This document shows positions 63,624 to 64,000 of a DNA stretch of 64,000 bases, one piece after another. The notes beneath the pieces were generated by a model. That model saw nothing but the letters and a program-made list of their open reading frames with translations, searched no databases and was not told the origin of the DNA. Positions within the stretch are counted from its first letter, which is position 1. Each line of letters starts with the position of its first letter. A program made the translations under genes and the position numbers. The DNA lies in contig CP121690.1 of the NCBI GenBank assembly GCA_038396605.1, positions 2,264,500 to 2,328,499 on the forward strand, in the 5' to 3' direction. This stretch comes from Eubacteriales bacterium mix99. GTDB lineage: Bacteria; Bacillota; Clostridia; Caldicoprobacterales; DTU083.

Positions 63624-64000
63624 ATGAGCGAAGCGAGTTTACCATTGTATCAGAAAATTTATAATGATCTTGTTGAAAAGATCACACAGGGGGATTATCA
63701 GGAGGGGGATCGGATTCCATCCGAAAAGGAACTGGCGGAGGAATACAATGTCAGTCGCATTACCAGCAAAAAGGCGCTGGAAATGATGGCGGAACGAAGG
63801 CTGATCACCCGGGCACCTGGAAAGGGATCCTTTGTAGGGAACCGGGAATCCTCCGAACCGACCCAAACGGACGAGAATCCGGATCTTTTGGATCCGTCCC
63901 AACGAAAGCCGATTTTATTTGGCCTCCTTATGCCCGATTTCAGTGAGTCGTTCGGGACGACCCTGATATCCGGTGCCGAACAGGAGGGCGCCCGGGAAAA
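63624..64000 (+). CDS. GntR family regulator, truncated by the window edge
   Basis: First about 125 codons of a regulator. The N-terminal winged helix-turn-helix of the GntR type is complete: PLYQKIYNDLVEKITQGDY, then IPSEKELAEEYNVSRITSKK and APGKGSFVG. A linker leads to PILFGLLMPDFSESFG, the start of a LacI/periplasmic-binding-like sensor domain, as in AraR-type regulators that respond to sugars. The frame is open at the right edge, so the length is unknown. It lies downstream of the ABC operon, and its own promoter shares that operon's operator. A sugar-type sensor next to a family 5 importer hints that the importer carries a sugar or glycoside and not a peptide. Confidence 0.85.
   Translation, partial: MSEASLPLYQKIYNDLVEKITQGDYQEGDRIPSEKELAEEYNVSRITSKKALEMMAERRLITRAPGKGSFVGNRESSEPTQTDENPDLLDPSQRKPILFGLLMPDFSESFGTTLISGAEQEGARE

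Noticed and set aside
1-64000. CRISPR arrays, tRNA or rRNA genes, prophage or restriction and other defence genes
   Set aside because: I looked on both strands and saw no regularly spaced repeats, no cloverleaf-like sequences with the TTCGA loop, and no proteins of those classes.

Overview
The window looks like chromosomal DNA of a Gram-positive, probably anaerobic, Clostridia-type Firmicute of moderate GC. The evidence is a PolC-type replicative polymerase, an RNase M5-like Toprim protein, AGGAGG-type ribosome binding sites with frequent TTG and GTG starts, LL-diaminopimelate aminotransferase, the MEP isoprenoid enzymes IspG and IspH, an ANTAR antitermination regulator and a small hydrophobic Gly-rich protein of a kind often seen in spore formers. 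I found no tRNA, rRNA, CRISPR array or prophage.

Layout. 1-4.9 kb: M23 murein hydrolase, YraN, a pantothenate uptake and kinase pair (minus strand) and a D,D-carboxypeptidase. 5-20.2 kb: a nitrogen and amino-acid block with gltB, asnB (convergent), asnA, two glutamine synthetases, an ANTAR regulator with a degenerate receiver, then dapF-pyrG-dapL with overlapping ends. The gltB and asnA leaders both carry a conserved hexaloop hairpin built into an intrinsic terminator, the architecture of ANTAR-controlled antitermination. This block therefore probably encodes its own RNA-based nitrogen switch.

20.2-34.4 kb: FAD-Rieske oxidoreductase, L,D-transpeptidase lipoprotein, metallo-beta-lactamase-fold protein, then about 0.9 kb without protein genes. 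That gap holds a promoter- and terminator-bounded RNA of about 280 nt that folds into several hairpins under a long-range closing stem. It is followed by a large GH38-like glycosidase with a LacI regulator, an NAD(P)H-FAD oxidoreductase with an RNase M5-like gene, a DUF1846 protein, a small hydrophobic protein and an NlpC/P60 protein.

34.5-46.2 kb: a short alanyl-tRNA synthetase without the C-terminal domain, a membrane-anchored AraC regulator divergent from a sugar ABC importer, ispH and ispG, an RsmC-like methyltransferase and a TIM-barrel isomerase. 46.4-54.7 kb: polC, a USP-like protein, and a membrane protein with a phosphatase-fold domain translationally coupled to a glycosyltransferase.

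54.9-57.05 kb: an intact IS1634-family element flanked by a perfect 63-bp direct repeat, interpreted as an exceptionally long target-site duplication. The duplicated target contains the promoter of the downstream oligopeptide-type ABC operon (57.3-63.2 kb), so the insertion kept that promoter. A GntR-type regulator begins at 63624 and runs off the right edge. Its own promoter carries the same palindromic operator as the ABC operon promoter, which suggests one regulatory unit.
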